From positions 1 through 56,912 of the forward strand of contig JNEU01000601.1 in NCBI GenBank assembly GCA_000697475.1: a DNA stretch of 56,912 bases. Reading direction: 5' to 3'. Made by a program: the position numbers and the translations under genes. This DNA is from Lichtheimia corymbifera B2541 (Eukaryota > Mucoromycota > Mucoromycetes > Mucorales > Lichtheimiaceae). Under the pieces are notes generated by a model, which saw only the letters and a list, made by a program, of their open reading frames with translations, was not told the DNA's origin and made no database searches. Every line of letters begins with the position of its first letter. Position 1 is the stretch's first letter. Shown piece by piece: positions 10,242 to 22,197 of the stretch.

Positions 10242-11048
10242 ATGCCTCTCCACCCTACCGTTCTCTGGGCTCAACGAAAGGACCTTATTTATCTGACTGT
10301 CCAGCTTATTGATATCAACGTAAGTAGTCAAGGAATGGTGGAGGTGCTTGCATATTATGCTCTCGTCATTTCCCGCGCTGTTTTACATTGCCCATCCCTA
10401 CTTTATTCAAACCAACCATGGCTCACTTGTATTCCATCAGAAACCCGAAATTGACGTCAAGAGCGACCGCTTCCATTTCAAAGGAAAAGGTGAAGAAGAA
10501 CAGAAAGAGTATGAAGCTGATATCGAGTTCTATGGTCCTGTGGACGTCGAGGTAAGTCTTGCATAGCCACTCTCTACGTATATGTATGTATCTATAACTC
10601 ACTTGTATTCGCTTTATTAGAAATCCAAACAACATTTGACTCCTCGCAACCTTACCATGATCATTTACAAGAAGGAAGAAGGTTACTGGCCACGTCTTCA
10701 AAAGGGTGGCAAGCTCAACTACGTCAAGGTCGACTTTTCAAAATGGAAGGATGAAGACGAAGAAGAGGAAGAGGAAAGTGCTGATCCTATGGGTGGTATG
10801 GATTTCCAAAGCCTGATGGCTCAAGCTGGTGGCAATATGCCCACCATGGATGATATGGTATGTACATGTTGCTGTATGATCTATGCAATATGAGCAATAG
10901 CAACTTACGTTTTCATTCGTTATAGCCCGAAGACTCGAGTAGTGACGAAGAAGATGCCAAGGATGGTGGCAAGCAGGAAAAGAAAGGTAAGATGGGAAAC
11001 AAGGTTTAATAATTTCTCCACCTCTCTAATACCGTTTTATCAGAGTAA
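10242..11048 (+). CDS. SBA1: p23/Sba1-type Hsp90 co-chaperone
   Basis: Exons 10242-10319, 10441-10551, 10621-10857, 10926-10986 and 11044-11048 give 163 aa. p23 binds ATP-bound Hsp90 and slows client release. The CS domain fills residues 1-110: V-L-W-A-Q-R-K-D-L-I-Y-L-T-V, F-H-F-K-G-K-G, and the signature Y-W-P-R-L then K-L-N-Y-V-K-V-D-F-S-K-W. An acidic run of Asp and Glu, an M-G-G-M segment and a second acidic tail follow, as in fungal Sba1/Wos2. The final coding exon has only 5 bases (AG plus stop). The gene name is by family, not by proven orthology. Confidence 0.93.
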
Positions 11049-11384
11049 AGATAATGGGCAACAATGCTAAATAAAGAGGGAACTTTTGACTCAAAACTTT
11101 ATTGATATGATGTGTGATCCAGGCTTGTTGGGATGTATTGTTTGACATAGCATCATAGCTTCTTGTTCTTAGCATCCTCTTTCTCATCTAGTCAGCCTTT
11201 ATAATCTTTATGTCCACGTATGCTATCAATAAAGCTGATAACGTTTAATAAGCACATTTGTACTAGCGACTGTGAGAATTCCTGATGACCAACAAATTTA
11301 ATGCGCATTTCGCTGACAAAAGGCTATTATCATGTTCGGCTACGCTCGACACCACACCTTCTTTCTCTCTCTATCTCTCTCGTA
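11049..11384. other. Intergenic, p23 3' flank and hydrolase promoter
   Basis: It contains the AATAAA-like 3' end of p23 (about 11070) and a CT-rich leader (about 11358-11382) before the hydrolase ATG. No gene is seen. Confidence 0.5.
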
Positions 11385-12746
11385 ATGGACCCGAACGACC
11401 CCTCCACTTTCAACCACCAATATGCCAATATCAATGGCATCCGCCTGCATTACATTGACGCCAACCCCTCATCCCACAATGTCCTGCTTTTCATTCACGG
11501 TTGGCCCGATCTGTAAGTTTTTGAAACACAACCTATTATCCTTTATTGACAACATTATGATATAGTTGGCTTGGTAACTACGAAGGCGTTATTATGGAAA
11601 GATCATTGCTAAGATATGTGATTAGGCTGGCGATATCAGATACCCTTCTTTTCCAAGCTTGGTTATCGAGTGATTGTACCTACTCTCCGTGGATTTGGCG
11701 AAACAGTGAGTGACGATGACCAACACCTTGATACTTGGTAGCATTAACAGAGCATTGAACCTTATAGGATGCACCTGAAGACTTGGCAACCTATGGTGAC
11801 AAAGGCATCTCAGCCGATTTGGCAGCTCTTCTCGATCATTTATCCATTCCCACTGTTGCCGTTGTTGGTCATGATTGGGGCGGTATGGTTGCATGGCGTT
11901 TCACGCAGTTCCATCCCGAACGAGTTCGTGCTGGTACGTATTCCTCATAGTCGTATTGGTATGCAAATGTATTGACATGCCTTTTTTCAATAGTGGCATC
12001 ATTCTGTACACCGTACAATCCTCCCGAGCAGCAATACATCCCATTGGAGAACCTTGTTGAGTTCATGCCAAACTTTAAGTACCAGCTTTATTTGGTCTCT
12101 CCGGAAGCAGAACAAGAGATCAATGAACATGTAAGTCAATGACAACATTGAAACCACCCCCATCATTTGATTAACTTATATTCGTAACAGACAGCGGATT
12201 TCTTCAAACTCGTTTTTCGACCTGCATCGGAGGCACGAGCGCTCATCCATAAGAAAACCAACAAGCTTGTGATAGGTCGCACCAATGCATCAAAAAGCGA
12301 GGCACTTTCTCAAAAGGTACAAGTTTTTTTTTTAACCACGCAGGATCTCGATAAACTTACAATGAGTCAATTTTTAGGTCTTGGATTATTATGTCAAGAG
12401 CTATCAGCGAAATGGATCACGTGGCTCCCTTAATTGGTATAAACGACGCAAAATCAATTATGAACAATGCAAAGGTGAGTGTCTTTGTTTACTGGGGGGT
12501 CAGCCCATTTACTTACATACTTTCATAGATCTCGATCCCATCATCCGCAAACCAGCTCTCATGGTCACGGCTGCAAAGGATGCTGCATTGCCACCTTCCT
12601 TGACCAAGAACATGCACAAGTATATACCAGATCTCACACAACACAACGTGGACAATGCGGGACATTGGGTGCTCTGGGAAAAGCCTGACGAGTGCAACAA
12701 GCATCTACTCAATTGGCTCCACAAGGTTTCACCTGCTAAGCTGTAA
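11385..12746 (+). CDS. Alpha/beta hydrolase, epoxide hydrolase-like
   Basis: Exons 11385-11512, 11566-11573 (8 nt), 11626-11705, 11768-11933, 11994-12130, 12191-12316, 12378-12474 and 12529-12746 give 319 aa. Soluble epoxide hydrolases open epoxides to diols. Visible motifs: oxyanion H-G-W-P followed by L-W-L-G-W-R-Y-Q-I-P, nucleophile G-H-D-W-G-G (Asp, about residue 120), cap-domain S-L-N-W-Y-K with its Tyr, acid K-D-A-A-L-P-P, and N-A-G-H-W-V-L-W-E-K-P with the catalytic His. All catalytic positions are present. An in-frame ATG at 11301 would add 28 residues, but the CT-rich leader supports 11385. A haloalkane dehalogenase or other cousin is less likely given the cap tyrosine motif. Confidence 0.88.
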
Positions 12747-13092
12747 ATGAGATAGAGTTAGAAGACAATGTCGAATAAACTCAGAGATGTTATGCTTGGT
12801 TTGAAGATCACGCGCACCTTAATTTTGTATTTCTGCCACACATCATCTATTGTATGATATATATATAAAGCTTTTTTATTTATTGACTTTACCAATATAG
12901 AGATTGTCATTTCTCTTAGACAGCAGCATAGGGTAGTATCGATCGCTTTGTACAGGCAATTACACATGTATAAGACAATAGAGAAGAGAAGGTGTTGTGG
13001 TACAAGTAGAGAGAGGTGGAGAAGGGGAAAGGAAGAATAGAATGAGGATCGAGAATGAGAAGGAAAGGAGAAGAATGGGGGGGGGGGGTGGA
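12747..13092. other. Convergent 3' intergenic region
   Basis: It lies between the stops of the hydrolase and CSL genes. A run of 12 G lies at 13077-13088, in the CSL 3' UTR (poly-C on that strand). Nothing else is seen. Confidence 0.5.
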
Positions 13093-16000
13093 TTAACAAA
13101 ATGTATAATATTTGTTGGTTTTATATACGGCCTTGCCGTCGCTCCTGACCAGCAAAAGCGGGACACTGCAGGCACCATCAGCTTTCCATTGTGCCCCAAT
13201 AGCATGGGTAAGCTCTCCGTGAGAAGGCACTTGGCATAGTATCAATTCTCGACCACGGTATTCAGATCTTGGAGAACGTATGTCACCAAACCATACATCC
13301 AATTCACGTGTAAAGTATTCACCATGAATGCTCAAGAATACAGCCTGTGGATCTGTGTTATCGGCTGGAGCTTTGGATCGCGAGTAGCCAAGAAGATTGG
13401 GGATCATGGATGTAGACGCAGGTCGATAATTCATGTCGCCTAACTCGCTTTCCATAGAGGAGGGCTCCCATAGGGTATATCTTGCGTATTCTACATCCAC
13501 ACAATAACGATGGTGAGCATAAGCAAAACAATGAAATCTAAGGGGGGGGTGCTCATTTTACCTGTTCCAACGATGCTCCACACTGCTGAATCAGAAACAT
13601 CCTCGTACCAATATGCTCCTAACTCAGACCACGATGGGGTCAAAGTGCTCTGCATACTTTGTCGATCACTGTAATAATCATCGGCAATTGATACCGATCG
13701 GCTTCGTTTACTTGCTAACATGGGTTGTTGATGGTGGTGGTGTTGCATCATCGATGTTTCAGGTAACGATGGTAGTGGATCAACAGGTCGTTGTTGTTGT
13801 TGATGCATCATTCCATAATAAAAACTTGAAGCACTACCAGTGGATGCAATACGACGACGAGTGATAGCACGTGGATCGTCATTGTTGGTGTTGTTATTGT
13901 CGTGGTGAAAAACTGGGCGTATGGGTTTGCGTTCATGCACTGAGCGATGCATACCAACCATGTCATTGAGACAAGCAAGGTAGGTTGCCGGACCATTATT
14001 TGATGTGCGTGGAAGCATGCTGCCATTGTATTGATGCGTTTGTGGGTTATGGTGTGGACGTGATGCAGGATCTTGCACTATTTGTAATGCAACCTTGTGT
14101 AATTGTGATACAGGATCACCAAGGATTTCATCGCCATATTCTCCTCCACCTCCATGTTGTGGATCATCAGCTGCATGTGGATAGTTGTCAGTATTGGCAC
14201 CGCCAACAACTGTTGCAGCGCGATCAACTTTACGTATGATCATGACAGGGCTCACCAAGCCTGTTGTAAGGCATTGTAATACGATATGCTGATTGTAATG
14301 AACGGCAAGTGGCTGGCCTGTTTTGTTCTTTGCTGCAATAGCAGGTGGTGGTGGATATGGCACATCGTTACGTAAGGATTGGGCACAACTTGGACCAATA
14401 TATTCATCCACATCAGCTTGCACTTGCTCGGTTGAGGTCGCCCAATTGGTATCCACGGTCCAAATAACAAAGGGATCCCAGCTTGCTGTTCTTGCAATGA
14501 AACATGTACCATCCGAGCTACTCGCTGTTGGTGTGTTTGTTGTGCCGTTTCCATGACTACCTTGTTGTCCAGCCTTGTTGGTTTGACCTGGATACATAAA
14601 AGGCTGTGCTGCTGTGGAAGATGATACACCAAGATACTTTGTGGATACCGTCTGAGATCGAATGCGATTAAACAATGACACCGTGCTGCCGTGATGAATG
14701 CATGCTGTAGAGAAAAGGCTAAGCTAAGCATATCATTTACATATATATATATACAATGATCCCAAGAATTACCCTCGGTGTTCTTCACATTGGATCGCTT
14801 CTTGCTTGGCTTGCTGATGACTTTGATTGGTTTGCTTGAGATCGTTCCACAAGGTGTGCCGTCGCCAAACTGGATACGAGCAACACATTCAACACGCTTT
14901 CGTTTTTCATCAGCATCATTAATGTAGAGTTGTCGAAGCACACACTTTCCACCAGCAAGTGGGTCGTTGTTTGGAATACGATACCAATCACGGATCGTTG
15001 AGTTGCTTTTGTCAATGCTTTTCATGCGTCCGCTACCGCTACCGCTGCCGGTATTGGTGCGAAAACCAGTCTGCCCCACAACGGTACCTGATACTGAAAA
15101 CCAATCCACTTGTCCTTCTTGGACCTCGGACGTTTCACCCGACATAGACACTTGCAGTTTAGGAGGCGTGGTTTGACACCACCATGATGCACCATCAAAA
15201 ATGACGGTTGGTGGAGGACAAAGGAATCTGATAGCAAGAATTAATATATACTCAATTTACATGTATGTAATATTAGGTCACCTTTTCTCGCTACCATAGC
15301 TTTTTTGTGCGACTTTGCCGGTAAGAATGACTACCGTTCTTTCTCCCATGGCAGCTGGATCGGGAGATAATAGGTAGCTTTGCACGTGGGGTCGTAGCCA
15401 CGTTGCCACAGCTGCATTCTGCAAGTATTTGGCAGTGCTCAAACCAAGTTTACCACTCGTAGTCAATGGTGGTTCCATGTATGAGACGTTGCTTGAGTTT
15501 GTGTTGTTGGCATGGTTGCTACTATTGCTATGAGACGTGGATCCTTTGCTGAGAAAGTTTTGTTGGAATAGGCTCGTGGTTGCAGATGCAGTAGAATTGT
15601 CAAATACAGGTGATCGATTGCGGGATTGAAATAAGAGGCTCTTGTTTGAATGTGGCCGAAAAGATGTCATGGCTGTTGAAGGTGACGATGCTGTTGGTGT
15701 TGTAGGCGTATGATGCTGCTGAATGGATTCCGAAGTTAACTCATTGTAGCTAGGCTATTCAAGGAGGAAATAAGGTAATATTGATCCTTGGTAAGAACCA
15801 TGCATTATTCATGTGAAAGCGCACTTTCTAATTAACTTACTGTACGCTGTCGTGGAGGATACGATGATGCATCTTGCTTTTTTGGTGATGACACAAGGCT
15901 CGACAATGGGCCATCAAGAAGATCAAGGGTAAATGTATTATCTTGATGTTGCCGTGCTGTACTTAGATGAGAATCGGTGGATGAGGAATAAGGTTGGTTG

Positions 16001-16909
16001 CTTTCATTGCTATCATTCGTCCACAAAGAAGGCTGTAACCAAGGTGCTGATGTAACCACTACGGGGCTTCCATTGTCATTACCACCAGCAGAGTTACTAT
16101 CGGCTATATGATCTTGTCGAGCAAACCCACTATATGGCAATTCAGGGTTGTGCATATGCTGAGAACGATTGTATAGACTATTGTTGTCTCGGTGACGATG
16201 TTGATTATCATCATTACCACGTACAATAGGTGTTTGTGGCTGTGTCGATTCCCAAGGGGCAAGGGATGATGGTGTCGATTGAGAATTGGCCCCCTCATTC
16301 GCGTCGATTGATGAATAAATCACATCAAACGGGCTGCTGTAGTCATGTAATTCGGCATTGTTGTTATGATGGCTTGTGCTGCTATTGTTGCTACGACCAT
16401 CGTTTGTGTTGGATGAAGATGAAAGTGGTGGAGTTGGTGTGTTCCTGGGAGAAACATTGTTCACCGATAGAAAACGAAAGACATCCTGCTGATAAAAGTA
16501 TCGATCTGCTGATTAGTTGATGGTGCCATTTGGTATAATAAAACGGCTATCCAAGTCGACATACCGTGTTTGAAATGCTATTATTGTTACGTCCTGCATT
16601 CAATGTTGCTCCTAATACTGTAGATTTTCCCGTATTGCTGTTGTCGTTATTGTTAATAGTACTGCGCGTGGGGAGAGATGTCGATGATGAAAGGAAAGGA
16701 GGAAGCGATGGGTTCTCTGCGCTTAACATGGAAGGTGACCATGTAATTTGAACCGAAGAATCTTCCTGTGCTTGCATGTTTTCCTGACGGATGCAATTAT
16801 TTGCAGCAAAAGCAGACGGCGAGCTATGATGTTGTTGATGGCCGATGACAATACCAGTGGCGTTGGTGGTGGTTGATGTGTCGTGGGAAGGAGACGACGT
16901 GATCGTCAT
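13093..16909 (-). CDS. CSL (CBF1/Su(H)/LAG-1) family transcription factor
   Basis: Exons 16909-16565, 16488-15841, 15754-15282, 15227-14773, 14704-13562 and 13490-13093 give about 1153 aa. The first ~440 residues are Ser/Asn/Gln-rich and disordered. The Rel-like N-terminal domain carries Q-K-S-Y-G-S-E-K-R-F-L-C-P-P-P across intron 3, the DNA-contacting signature of CSL proteins. The beta-trefoil domain follows (R-I-R-S-Q-T-V-S-T-K-Y, S-W-D-P-F-V-I, V-S-P-V-M-I-I-R-K-V) with long Pro-, Gly- and His/Gln-rich insertions. The last 133 residues form the C-terminal Rel-like domain (Y-T-L-W-E-P). Fungal homologues such as Cbf11/Cbf12 act without Notch. The exon 2 acceptor is ambiguous by 3 nt. Confidence 0.92.
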
Positions 16910-19036
16910 CGTTATGAAACAAGACGTGTGTAATTCCGCACCCTCCGCTTTGGCTTGAAACCTTTTGCTTTTCTATTTGTCGCTTTGAGATGAAAGGGAG
17001 CAAACCCGGAATATCAGAAAAAAGCGGGAAGAGAAGAAAAGAAAGGGGGAAAAGCAAGCATTGGATCCTAACCCCAGGTTTAAAGAATAGAGTCGTACAA
17101 TCATGAAAGAAAAAGGAAGCATACTAAATAGCTCTTCTCCCCACCCACGGTCTCATTGCTATCCTTTTGTGGCTCACAGGGTGTATAATACGCACATGTT
17201 GCGTGCATCGTGTAATCATCTTTTGGCCATGGCATCTGTAAATAGTGCTCTTGACAGAATTCATATGCATGCGACCTTAATGAAAATGTCATAATAGGCA
17301 TGTTTAAGCTTGGATCAGCAAACATTTATCTCTAGAGATCAAGCGTGGGACGCAGTATTGTTATGTGGAGAGAAAGGAAACCAGCCCCCCGCATTTTGTT
17401 TCCCCACCTGACATCCCGCCTTGTGTTACCATCCGTGTGCACGCGTGCAACAATTTGGATGTTGTGCGCGGAGAAGTTTCAAGTGGGGAGAGCGACATTC
17501 AGGTCGTATAATCAAGACGATAGAAATGTCCGCTGAGCACTTTTGCTGTGTCAAACATGAAGGCAAAGCGATATATGGTTGTGTAGTATTCATTGAGAAT
17601 CCTGAATTTATCATAATAATACCTTGTTGCACCACATGGTTTAAACACGGTGAAGCACAAAAAGCTTGGTGATCCGCCAAAAATAAAAGCAGAGCTATAA
17701 AATGCATATTGGCCTTTGATCAAATCTGTCATGGACACCTTGATGATCAATTTAATAATGCTGTTTATACTCTTCATTAGCTGATTTGTCCCGCATCGCC
17801 CGCCTTTGTCCCAATATAAAGGATGGTCTGTACTAAAACAGGGAAGGTTACCATTATAGCTGCCAATGGCGCACGACAACCCCCACATTTCTCCGCGAAT
17901 ATAGACATAAATGCTCTTACTTTCGGGCCCTTCATGCTGGTATAGGCCATTTATCCCAAGATCCTTTTCTTGAGATAACGGAAATGTACCTGATCATCTT
18001 GCCGGCAGACGCAATCCATCAACAATCAATCATCCCCACATTTATGATCCATATCAGTCCGGCCGAAAATAGTCGTAACGTATTTGAGATCTCTTGACGC
18101 TCCATCTCCTTGACATCACGCATAATTGGTAAATATGGAGCTTTACCCTATTCATTTCCTCTACGCACCACCCATTGAGAGATGGATGAACCCGCACTTT
18201 TGAACTCCACAGAAAACAAATCTTAACGTCGTGTAACAAGTGCATCTCGATTGGTTGGTATAGTGTAACTACCACTGGCACAGGAGTATCGTGTACCTAT
18301 GTAATCCACGTTTGGTCCAAGGCCAAAGCTCAATGTATGTTGTACCATGGTTCAAAGTGGAGAGCCATTTTGTTATGCTACCTACCATGCTATTTATTCT
18401 ATAAGAGATATAGAGAGGCCATCGGTGACGATGGCAGTGTATCATGTGTTACTGGAAGGTGACAGTTGTGGCGTGCTCGTTGACAGCCTGATAAACTTAG
18501 CTCTGTAATGTGCAAAGATGGTGTGTCCAACTACCTCTAAGATTAAAGTGGGCACCGTATACACAAACACAGTTTCTGCATGTATGATTTTGTGTCCTTG
18601 ACATATGGGTGACCTAACAGTAGGGATCTATCGCCGAGGTTTCTAAGTGCTAGGTGTGCTGTACGATGACCATAAACGAGGAAGGTCAATGTTTTGCTTA
18701 TTGCGTGAGCCAGTTGTTTATGGACAGACATGTTCTTCTGAATCCAAAAGCATGTGATGATAGCAAGGGACCACAATGCCATTAAATTGCTTGGTTACAA
18801 TAGCAAGTGCTGGCTGAGGAGGGATGCTTGTGTAGAGCGTTGGAGTAGCGTAAAAGCAAACAAAGGGAAACTAAAGATTTTGCATGAGCCGAGTGTATCA
18901 GCCCGCCTTGAAATATGCGTGTGTGAGTGTGCATAATGATGCCTATATAAAAATACGAATGGGATGTATGCATAAAGGGCTGGTTGCTTCTCTCTTTCTT
19001 GCTTTCGTTTCTTATTACCCCTTTTTATCATTATCC
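16910..19036. other. Intergenic, no gene seen (2.1 kb)
   Basis: This divergent region contains the promoters of the CSL and RING genes. Short open frames exist, but none resembles a known family or has convincing splice structure. A CT-rich stretch (about 18990-19036) precedes the RING gene start. Confidence 0.5.
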
Positions 19037-20708
19037 ATGTCACGGCTTTTGACACGTGTGCTACATCCATGGCGAACCATTAAGCGACATCATACAAAGA
19101 AGCATTCATCCGAGCAACAACAGCAATCATTTACCAGTGCCTCATCCACTGTTGTTGTTGCGCCCTCGCTTTCATTCTCGACATCGTCTTGTCTGACCGA
19201 GTCCCAGTACTACCGAGATGACCTGGTGCGTGTAGATGCTTTGCAATATGCGTTAAGCCAACAACATGACAAGGATGGCAATGAGGATTTCTTTTGCATA
19301 TGGAACGATGAGCTTGAACGAGTGTACGAAAGAAGCCGTGTAGCACTAGGATCGTTGGAACAAAGGGTGGACGAGCTTTGCAGTGAGATCTGCATCATTG
19401 TGCGCAATTATGCAATGTAACTTTCCTTATACAGCTACTCATACACCTTTTTCTTGGCTTCATACACAGGCCTCTCCTTTGCAAAACCCAAATTGTCGTT
19501 CCTTGCAGCATGCCCAACAGCTTATATCAAATTATTTGCGTGAATGGCAAGTAGCCCCAGGTCAAACCACTAGCCAGCGACCCAAAAGCCAACTTGTAAC
19601 AAGGGAAAAAGATGACAATGATGAGGACAAAAAGATTGTATCTGGCGAGAAATTTCAGGAAAGCAACATGTCATTTGATGTTTATTTCCAAGGTCTCAAG
19701 GAGAGGGTGCTATCATCTGTAAGGACATACATTTACATACATGCTTGTTTATTGTCGACCTAGCAGCTGAGCTCCTTTTTTTTTTTTAGAACGACGCTCA
19801 CCCTGAGCTAACGAGATGCATCCAATTGGTTTGTCAGTGGGAGCATGACCTATTTCTATTTCAACAGTACTTGGATCAACAAATGTTGATATTGTGGGAC
19901 GTGGCTCATCACCAGCCATCTATTCTGCACTTGTTACAGTCACGTTGGCATCGACGTTACAATCAATGTACACAAGGGGCTCAGGCACTTCAAGATAGAG
20001 TAAAGGTAACTTAGACGTACTCCTTCAATGGGCGTTTACTAACGATATGTGGAAAAAAAGACCTTATTGGAGAAGAGTGCACCATCACGTGAAGATTTTA
20101 CATGTGCAATTTGCCTCTGTGTCCTTTCAGAGCCAGTGACACTCGCCAATTGTCTCCACACCTTTTGTCGATCATGTTTGCAACGTCTTTATTGTACATG
20201 CACCTCACCTTATTGCAACAGTCCATGTCATTATACATCACGCCATTATCGACGGCAACGCCACCGGCAATCATCCATCTCATACAGCAAAAAGAAACAA
20301 AAGCTACTTGCCTGCCAGTGTAATTTCAGTATGCCGGTTCAGCATGCCTGCCCCTTATGCCGATCATCTTTTACCGTGCAGGATTGTACAATGAATGTGG
20401 CTCTCGATAACTTTATTACTTTATACTTTCCATACGAAGAAAACTCGACAATGAATAATCCAAATGGTCGTCAGCAACGCAACAAGCGACGCTCATCTAT
20501 TTATCAAGCTGTACAACAATGGCTCAATGGGGATGATTTACAAGGCCAAGAGCCACCACCTCTTCCCACTGCTACTGGTAATACCTCTCCTCTAACGGGA
20601 GCTGGAACAAGGTATGACAGTAGTATTCGCCCTGAATCTACCGCTGCGGGTTACGACGCGTTCAATCGTGATCTTTATAATCTGGCTCGTCGTTCGTGGT
20701 GGTTTTAA
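19037..20708 (+). CDS. RING-finger protein, probable E3 ubiquitin ligase
   Basis: Exons 19037-19382, 19435-19718, 19790-20005 and 20061-20708 give 497 aa. A helical N-terminal half (about 1-280) resembles in outline the SPX/RING proteins of fungi, but I see no clear SPX lysine motif. The C3HC4 RING starts near residue 290: C-A-I-C, C-L-H-T-F-C-R-S-C, and then C-P-L-C after an unusually long, Cys/His-rich insert of 57 residues. The end is Pro-, Ser- and Arg-rich. Intron 1 is ambiguous: 19400-19469 also keeps the frame. The ATG follows a CT-rich leader; an upstream in-frame ATG at 18884 exists. Confidence 0.7.
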
Positions 20709-20968
20709 TCCTTAATCTAATTACATAAAGCGGATGAATAGCGGCATGAAACAATCACTAAAGCCGCAGCTCCACCGATATTTAGTAAAAGAGACATTTT
20801 ATTATCATTTGAAAGCTCCTTGACATTCAAGCATTAATGTTATCTAAGATGAAAAGTAACCGTGTACTGGAACACCGTGTTCAATAAGAAGCATTAGAAT
20901 GACTAGGCGTTGTTGTATGCTCGTTTTATGATAGCGATATGAATGAGATCATGCAACCAGGTACGCAT

Positions 20969-21166
20969 ACAAGCAGGAAGCAAGGGCGTATGGTAGTGTT
21001 GGTGCAAACAGCCCTGTTTATATGTGAGTAGGTGCGGGAATTGTTGTCATGATGGATCGTAATGGTACAGTGGTCAAGCATCTTGGAGGACCGAGTCGAG
21101 GTGATAGAAAACCAGCAGCTGATAAATCCACCTGCGGCTTGAAGGTTGATTTTTGTAGGTGACATA
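20969..21166. repeat. Diverged direct repeat, copy A (about 200 bp)
   Basis: Aligns by eye with 21995-22197 at an offset of about 1030 bp. The last 75 bases (from CCGAGTCGAGG to GTAGGTGACATA) are nearly identical, with a few substitutions and 1-base indels. On the minus strand both copies have a short frame starting ATG-TCA-CCT-ACA. Confidence 0.7.
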
Positions 21167-21994
21167 TGTATGTGTTTGTGGGATGCTTGAAATCGGTGAC
21201 CAGAACAATGAACCTCTCACTTAGTCCATTGACATAAGCACCTTAGTCAGGTTTGTATCCAAGTACGGTACCCAAAGAAACATCGGCCCTAAAAATGTGG
21301 GAAGGTTAACAAGCCATAACATGACCTCATATTAGATCCGTATGCATACCAAAAGTGCTGAAGTGAAGTATTCGAACCAAAGATCATATCCAGCAAAGGA
21401 CCCAGGTCATCATGAGCGCACATATATGCGTTGCAGTCAGCGTTTGTGCATGTTAACAACGCTACGCTTGGTTCCTTGCTCGCTGTTCGAGTCGGTAGCC
21501 CCTTTGAACATAGATGCCCTCTTGCAAGTGGTTGCTTGTCCCGCACAGTTTGAGCTAAGGCAGGCTGGATAAGAAACAATATCAGTCTTCGTACCTTTCA
21601 AGAACATAAAATAAAGGGATAAAGGCTAACTTACATGCGATGGACAATATTGGCAATGATGAAGTCTATGTTGTTTATAGGACTTGCCGTAAGAGCGCAT
21701 GTACTTCTGCCACCCACAAAGGAGTTCCAACTTTCCCATCGGATTGGGGTTGCCTTTTGCCTACAAATGTATAAGGCATCCTTTTAATAACATTTATCAG
21801 TATATAAATGATAGCTATACCTACCACAAAGGGCCCACGGAGGAACACAACCAAATGTCATTAGGCAGCAAACAGCAGATCAAGTGATAAAGCAATGAAG
21901 TGAGCTGCATAAAAGAATAAACGTATGAGTACCTTCGTTTTGGAAACCACATAAAGGCTATCCTTCAGACTTACCAAAGGCCATTGATGGTGAG

Positions 21995-22197
21995 TACAAG
22001 TAGAAGAAAGAAAGGGCATATAATAGTGTTGGTGACAACAGTGTTGTTTATATATGAATGGGCGTGGGTATTGTTGTCGTGATGGATCGAGCTGATAAAG
22101 TGGATAAGCACCCTGGAGTACCGAGTCGAAGTGATGGAAAACCAGCAGCTGATAAATCCACCTACGGCTTGAAGGGTGATTTTCTGTAGGTGACATA
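21995..22197. repeat. Diverged direct repeat, copy B (about 200 bp)
   Basis: Partner of 20969-21166. It shares the blocks ATAGTGTTGGTG, TTGTTTATAT, GTGATGGATCG and the long block around AAAACCAGCAGCTGATAAAT. The flanks are not alignable, so this is a discrete dispersed element rather than part of a larger duplication. Confidence 0.7.

Noticed and set aside
12758..13205. Minus-strand Pro/Ser/Phe-rich frames beside the CSL 3' end
   Set aside because: They translate the poly-C and CT tracts of the CSL 3' UTR and run into the wrong frame of the last exon.
14252..15151. Long open frame read through the CSL introns
   Set aside because: The part below about 14773 translates intron and out-of-frame DNA; splicing at 14773/14704 restores the conserved CSL sequence instead.
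17421..17888. Short overlapping frames on both strands at 17.4-17.9 kb
   Set aside because: Both strands are open by chance; no motif or supported exon structure.
18884..19036. Upstream in-frame start of the RING gene
   Set aside because: The region turns into a CT-rich leader before 19037 and the extra residues look like translated UTR; kept only as an alternative.
19037..20005. SPX domain at the N-terminus of the RING protein
   Set aside because: Length and helical nature fit loosely, but the lysine-rich SPX signature and the usual start motif are not visible.
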